Source of the DNA: Eonycteris spelaea
Taxonomy: Eukaryota > Chordata > Mammalia > Chiroptera > Pteropodidae
Assembly: GCA_003508835.1 (NCBI GenBank)
Contig: PUFA01000034.1
Coordinates: forward strand, 5,792,501-5,856,500
Reading direction: 5' to 3'
Length of the DNA stretch: 64,000 bases
Part shown: piece after piece, positions 61,901 to 64,000 of the stretch
Numbering within the stretch: the first letter of the stretch is position 1
How the letters are laid out: the number at the start of each line of letters is the position of its first letter
Notes under the pieces: generated by a model
Databases searched by the model: none
Seen by the model: only the letters and a program-made list of their open reading frames with translations
What the model was told of the DNA's origin: nothing
Program-made: the position numbers and the translations under genes

Positions 61901-63110
61901 CTAGTGGTCTTTCACTTAGCGTAAGTACACGAGGTGGTGTTTTTAGTGCCAGAGGTTTAAAGGAAGTTGACTGAATGATGTCGAGATCTGCTGGTCTTGA
62001 ATACGGAATGTCTTCATTATTTCCTGTGAGTAAAAAAATAAAAAGTGAGGTTTTAAAAAGCTAGTGCTTTTATTAACATGCATTTGCCACTACACACCCA
62101 CTAGAAGGGCTAAAATTAAAAAGGCAAAGTGCTGACAAGGACGTGGAGCAACTGAAACTCTCAAACACCACTGATGGGACGACGATAGAGTACACCCTAT
62201 TTCAAAAACAGCTTGACATCTTTTTATGAAGTTAAACGTAACTTATGAACTAGCAATTCAACCCCTAGAGATATAAAAACACATGTCCTCACACAGACTT
62301 GAAAATGAATATTCAAAACAGCCTGATTCTGAATAGTCCCAAACAGGAAACATCTCAAATGTCCATCAACAGGTAAACAGATAAAAATCGTGGAATATCC
62401 ACACAGTGGAATATGGTCAGTAATAAAATGGAATGAATCATGATATAAGCAACAACATAAAGGAATCTCAAAAACATGCACTAAGCAAATGAAGCCAGGC
62501 CTGAGTATATACTGTATCACGCCATTTATAGAGAGGAGATTATGGATGCTCGGAAATGAGGAGTAGGCACTGAGATGGGGCACAAGGGGACTTCTGGGGG
62601 AATGCATACATTCTGTATCTGGACAGTGGTGGAGGCTCCATAGGTGCAGACATTTGCCAAAGCTCATCAAGCTGTACCCTTAAAAGTTATATACATTTTA
62701 TGTAAATTATATCTATTTCAAAGTACTGTTTGAAATTTCGGACTGTTGTAATGAAAATAAAATTTGAAGAAAAAAAAAAGTAAAGCTGCATTTCCCAACC
62801 CTTTTTAAAACAGTATTTTGAAAAACCCAAAGGTCTAAAATATATAAAACAAAGATATACCAGGCAACTCCATAACCAAATGTAAAATACCTGCTACGAC
62901 AATCCTCTCTGGAACCTGCATAATCACACTCGCGTTGGGAACTCCTTCTTGGAATTCTTGTTCCAGGTCAGCATTTGGTGGTGCGACCTTCAATTTTCTG
63001 GGACCCTCATTCGCTGACTAATTCCTTCAGTGTATTCCATTTCATACTGTATTCGACTAATTTCCGCCATCTCAGAAGCAGTGGGAGAAGGAAACGCTGC
63101 CCCACTCACT
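40799..63110 (-). CDS. MFF: MFF, mitochondrial fission factor (eight coding exons visible; 5' end outside window; frameshifted in the most upstream exon)
   Basis: On the - strand the coding exons, in order of translation, are 62891-63110, 61854-62023, 58461-58549, 55788-55862, 51591-51749, 46231-46290, 43356-43440 and 40799-40930. Together they give almost all of human MFF (342-residue isoform) from about R13 to the C-terminal WLWFRR. MFF is the tail-anchored outer mitochondrial and peroxisomal membrane receptor that recruits the GTPase DRP1 for fission. Visible parts are the N-terminal DRP1-recruiting region, both AMPK target serines, alternative central exons, a coiled coil and the C-terminal membrane anchor. 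All splice sites are GT-AG and all phases agree except inside exon 62891-63110, which is one base short and contains a premature stop. The first coding segment (human residues 1-12) and the 5'UTR must lie beyond 64000. Because the downstream exons are intact, I treat this as a functional gene with a likely sequence error. Confidence 0.95.
41125..41640. other. CpG-rich patch in the last MFF intron
   Basis: Two CpG-dense segments (about 41127-41260 and 41350-41620) stand out in an AT-rich intron; I count roughly 14 CpGs in the first 150 bp or so and about 20 in the second. Open frames on both strands here (the longest on the - strand, 41016-41504) are explained by GC content. Part may be a GC-rich diverged repeat (TCAGCCTCAGTTTCTCATCT is MIR/L2-like). 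Promoter function is not shown. Confidence 0.5.
42633..42675. repeat. 18-bp inverted repeat (one mismatch) with 7-nt loop
   Basis: AACATACATGGAAGAACT pairs with AGTTCTTCCATTTATGTT around TATACAT, in the last MFF intron. The stem is short for a microRNA precursor. Confidence 0.85.
43356..43440 (-). CDS. MFF: MFF coding exon YGISNTDTTIEG...SLRRQ
   Basis: An 85-nt exon with acceptor TCTGCTAG and donor GTATTTAATG. It encodes YGISNTDTTIEGASDDMTVV followed by DAASLRRQ, collinear with human MFF (I to T and L to M changes). It starts with the third base of an Arg codon and ends in phase 0, leading into the coiled coil. Confidence 0.95.
43441..46230 (-). other. MFF intron before exon 43356-43440
   Basis: 2790 bp, AT-rich. 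One L1 fragment (44185-44290); nothing else recognised. Confidence 0.85.
44185..44290 (+). repeat. Old L1 3' fragment
   Basis: TGGCTTTATTGAGATACAAT followed by TTACACACTACACAATGCAT is a familiar old L1 3' motif. It is short and diverged, and lies in an MFF intron. Confidence 0.5.
46231..46290 (-). CDS. MFF: MFF cassette exon PVLRGGSAAATSNPHRDSVR (20 codons)
   Basis: A 60-nt exon with acceptor TACGGCAGGTG..CCGTAG as the last bases before the exon and donor GTAAATG. It reads PVLRGGSAAATSNPHRDSVR after completing an arginine codon; the human counterpart is PVLRGGSAAATSNPHHDNVR. It begins and ends at the same codon position as its neighbours. In human, this exon is absent from several isoforms. 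Confidence 0.93.
47105..47195. repeat. Probable L1-derived AT-rich fragment
   Basis: TTTATGGTGACATTGGTTAA and AATAAGTTTCAGCTGTATAA resemble a diverged L1 3'-region piece, flanked by T/A runs. Assignment is tentative. Confidence 0.35.
50055..50185 (-). repeat. MIR, antisense, in MFF intron
   Basis: CAGAGAGGCCCAGGGAAGCT AAGCAATGTGTCCAAGGCCA TCGTGCAGCTAGCTATTCAG is inverted MIR. Confidence 0.65.
50980..51137 (+). repeat. Short L1 3'-end retroposon with target-site duplication
   Basis: About 150 bp ending TGTCTAACCAATGCACTATA TACTTGAAACTAAT and an A-rich tail, typical of laurasiatherian L1 3'UTR ends. The flanks repeat AAAAAAATGTCCT at 50967-50979 and 51131-51143, a target-site duplication. It lies in the MFF intron between exons 46231-46290 and 51591-51749. 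Confidence 0.7.
51591..51749 (-). CDS. MFF: MFF cassette exon VTPSPQQ...LDENRR (53 codons)
   Basis: A 159-nt exon that starts and ends after two bases of a codon. It encodes VTPSPQQVRVCPPRMLPEDG, then ANLSSARGILSLIQSSTRRA and YQQILDVLDENRR, nearly identical to human MFF (human has QQARVCPPHM). The acceptor (CTTATATAAACAG) is weak and the donor (CGCAG/GTGAT) moderate. It is frame-neutral when skipped. Confidence 0.95.
51750..55787 (-). other. MFF intron before exon 51591-51749
   Basis: 4038 bp, AT-rich. 55237-55330 (CAGCAGCTCTCAAATTCTGA) may be a hAT (MER5/MER58-type) remnant. Confidence 0.85.
55788..55862 (-). CDS. MFF: MFF cassette exon WHRSDSAPRNKIS...APEYT (25 codons)
   Basis: A 75-nt exon between TTTAAG and donor GTAAGAT. 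It starts after two bases of a codon and ends after two bases, so inclusion or skipping keeps the frame. It encodes the segment beginning WHRSDSAPRNK and ending SAPEYT, essentially identical to human. The acceptor has a weak pyrimidine tract (AT-rich TTATTTAAG), consistent with regulated inclusion. Human MFF isoforms differ by exons in this region. Confidence 0.92.
55863..58460 (-). other. MFF intron before exon 55788-55862
   Basis: 2598 bp, very AT-rich. (A)19 at 57875-57893; no other repeat assigned. Confidence 0.85.
57875..57893. repeat. (A)19 homopolymer in MFF intron
   Basis: An uninterrupted A run with no recognisable retroposon body upstream. Confidence 0.9.
58461..58549 (-). CDS. MFF: MFF coding exon carrying both AMPK-site serines (human residues about 144-172)
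   Basis: An 89-nt exon between acceptor GCCTGACAG and donor GTGAGTAAAG. It encodes VRAVGRLKRERSMSENAVRQ followed by NGQLVRTDS and two bases of a leucine codon. The serine in LKRERS corresponds to human Ser155 and the one in LVRTDS to Ser172, the two AMPK sites that couple energy stress to fission. The Leu at -5 and Arg at -3 that AMPK prefers are kept at both sites. The human Asn before Asp-Ser is Thr here. Confidence 0.95.
59040..59510 (+). repeat. MLT1-like LTR remnant in MFF intron
   Basis: CAGCAGCTCAGGTCCCAGAC, CACGTGAGTGATGAGGCCTT and AATTCATGAGCGGAATAAAA follow the order of MaLR LTRs, including the polyadenylation-like AATAAA near 59480. It carries a short open frame on each strand that is part of the repeat. 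Confidence 0.5.
59520..59840 (+). repeat. Old L1 (L1M-type) 3' fragment
   Basis: CCTGGCAACCAGTAATCCGC, AGTGGAATCATGTAAACAGC, GTTCATCCATGTGCAGCCTG and TTCATCACTTGATGGACATT are characteristic of mammalian L1M 3' regions. It sits in the MFF intron upstream of exon 58461-58549. Confidence 0.75.
59843..59976 (+). repeat. MER20 partial copy
   Basis: GCTACTGGTATCTAGCAGAC, GAATGCTGCTAAACATTCTA and GTCAATAGTGCTGAGGCTTA match the 3' two thirds of MER20. It lies in an MFF intron directly after an L1 fragment. Confidence 0.75.
60370..60555 (-). repeat. MIR, antisense, in MFF intron
   Basis: TAATTCTCACAACAATTTTA, GTTAAATGACTTACCCAATT TTATGCAGTTAGTTAGTAAG fits inverted MIR. Confidence 0.65.
61854..62023 (-). 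CDS. MFF: MFF coding exon (human residues about 87-143)
   Basis: This 170-nt exon lies between acceptor ACTCACAG and donor GTACGTAG. It encodes GNNEDIPYSRPADLDIIQST followed by the proline-rich FKPLALKTPPRVLTLSERPL and a segment ending PPPTPQNEE, collinear with human MFF. Substitutions against human (DVSFS to DIPYS, DLIQ to DIIQ, PPTTP to PPPTP) are conservative or lie in disordered sequence. It starts after one base of the Gly codon and ends in phase 0. Confidence 0.95.
62090..62780 (+). repeat. L1 3'-end fragment with A-rich tail
   Basis: It contains text typical of the L1 ORF2 end and 3' region (CAACCCCTAGAGATATAAAA, CAAATGTCCATCAACAGGTA, GTGGAATATGGTCAGTAATA), ending in a poly(A) run near 62770. 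It lies in MFF intron sequence between exons 61854-62023 and 62891-63110, antisense to MFF, and carries many stops. Confidence 0.8.
62891..63110 (-). CDS. MFF: MFF coding exon (human residues about 13-87), one base short, premature stop at 62990-62992
   Basis: Acceptor TTTGCCCACAG and donor GTATTTTA bound 220 nt. The reading starts R-V-S-G-A-A-F-P-S-P-T and contains the ATG (63068-63070) used by shorter human isoforms (MAEISRIQYEMEY). After RMRVPE the frame hits TGA at 62990-62992. Beyond it the expected LKVAPPNADLEQ...VPERIVVAG is readable one frame over. The exon enters needing one base to finish Arg13 and leaves one base of a glycine codon, so its length should be 3n+2 (221), not 220. The gap falls in a run of As (coding strand, about 62993-62997). 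The region is the part of MFF needed to recruit DRP1. Confidence 0.93.
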
Positions 63111-64000
63111 CTGTGGGCAAAAAAAAGTACGGGCAGGGTGACTGCGTGCTAAGTGTCAGCCTTCTTTACGTAGTGAAGTTAGGAGACAATACGTCACAGG
63201 GAGAGCAAAAGGACACTTCTCATTCATGAATGCTGGACACGTACCAAGGAAAAATAAAACGCTGGAGAAAACGTCTTCCTCAACATAATGGCTTCTCCCT
63301 TACCAGGTGAAACTGCTTAGGAGCAGTTTAGCGAGAATATTGCTTAGGAGCAAATTTCAAAAATTAACCACAACACGAATATGCGCATACTCTTTCTGCA
63401 TAGGTATGCATGCTGCTTATAACTCAAAAATGCCTGAAATAAAACTTAAATTGAAATTTCCTAATCAATTATTTTAGGGAAAGCGGGTAGGACGTTATAA
63501 AATGAAATTTGAAACTGCTGCCATGCAACACAAAAAATAAAACCTTTTAACGATGAAAATCAGATGTATAAGGCAAATTAGATTAATTCGAATTTACTAA
63601 AAAAGATGCAACCCCCGAAAATCACAAATACAAATTAAAACCTCTCTTGCTGAATGTATATCTGATTGAGATGCAATGAATACCAAATGTAGCATATGTA
63701 CCGATAATCCTTAATGTATAATTCATTCTGAGGGACTGAAAGTTTCGCACTGTTAATTTGTATTTAATACCATATTTACATGTATATTTTTAAAAAGCAC
63801 GACATGCTGCCTTTAAGGAGATACGATGCATCGAGTGACCTTCGAAAATAGAGAAGGATCCATGCTCCAGGGAGATGCACTAGGATGTTGCCCCCAAATA
63901 CAAAATGCTGATAAAAATGTAAAGAGCATGATTAGCCCAATGCAATGAGCTCTGAAGCCACTTTCTCTCTCTCAAGCCTATAATACCAGCTCTACTGAAT
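63111..64000 (-). other. MFF intron sequence upstream of exon 62891-63110
   Basis: AT-rich. I could not find the expected short exon for human MFF residues 1-12, so it lies beyond the window. Confidence 0.7.

Noticed and set aside
62224..62670. Open frame of about 148 codons on the - strand
   Set aside because: It is antisense to a + strand L1 3'-end fragment and so a by-product of the repeat.
1..64000. Prokaryotic-type systems (CRISPR arrays, operons, phage, IS elements)
   Set aside because: No direct-repeat arrays, ribosome binding sites or dense long frames; every feature is that of a mammalian genome.

Overview
The window is vertebrate nuclear DNA, and specifically placental-mammal DNA. 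It is mostly AT-rich intergenic and intronic sequence with short exons bounded by GT/AG, and it is full of old mammalian repeats (MIR, L2, MER5, MER20, L1 3' ends, MLT1-like LTRs). Two protein genes can be read confidently. They converge on each other: TM4SF20 on the + strand (25140-35893) and MFF on the - strand (stop codon at 40799, most upstream visible exon ending at 63110, 5' end beyond the window). This is the inverse orientation of the human 2q36.3 segment, where the two genes are also adjacent and convergent.

Species: I see no Alu, B1/B2, Can-SINE, BovB/Bov-tA or horse ERE copies. I do see two poly(A)-tailed copies of a 5S rRNA-derived sequence (17829-17963 and 33186-33297) and a laurasiatherian-looking L1 3' end with clean target-site duplications (50980-51137). 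5S rRNA-derived SINEs are known from fruit bats (Pteropodidae), so a megabat is my best guess. This is inference, not proof.

Layout. 1-25 kb: intergenic, upstream of TM4SF20, with L2, MIR, MLT1-like LTR, hAT and microsatellite sequence, a small 18-bp minisatellite and one short ORF with a signal-peptide-like start; I recognise no established gene there. 25.04-35.9 kb: TM4SF20, with an HNF1-like site and a TATA-like box immediately upstream and four coding exons giving a complete 231-residue tetraspan L6-family protein. 36-40.1 kb: the short intergenic region between the two 3' ends, largely L2. 40.1-64 kb: MFF, with eight coding exons visible, including three consecutive frame-preserving cassette exons, the exon carrying both AMPK sites, and the tail-anchor exon.

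The most notable observation is a one-base deficit in the most upstream visible MFF exon (62891-63110), which puts a stop codon at 62990-62992. Every downstream exon, splice site and phase is intact, so an assembly or sequencing indel is the likeliest explanation. The two genes are not known to act together: TM4SF20 is a four-pass membrane protein of the secretory pathway, while MFF is the tail-anchored receptor that recruits DRP1 to mitochondria and peroxisomes.
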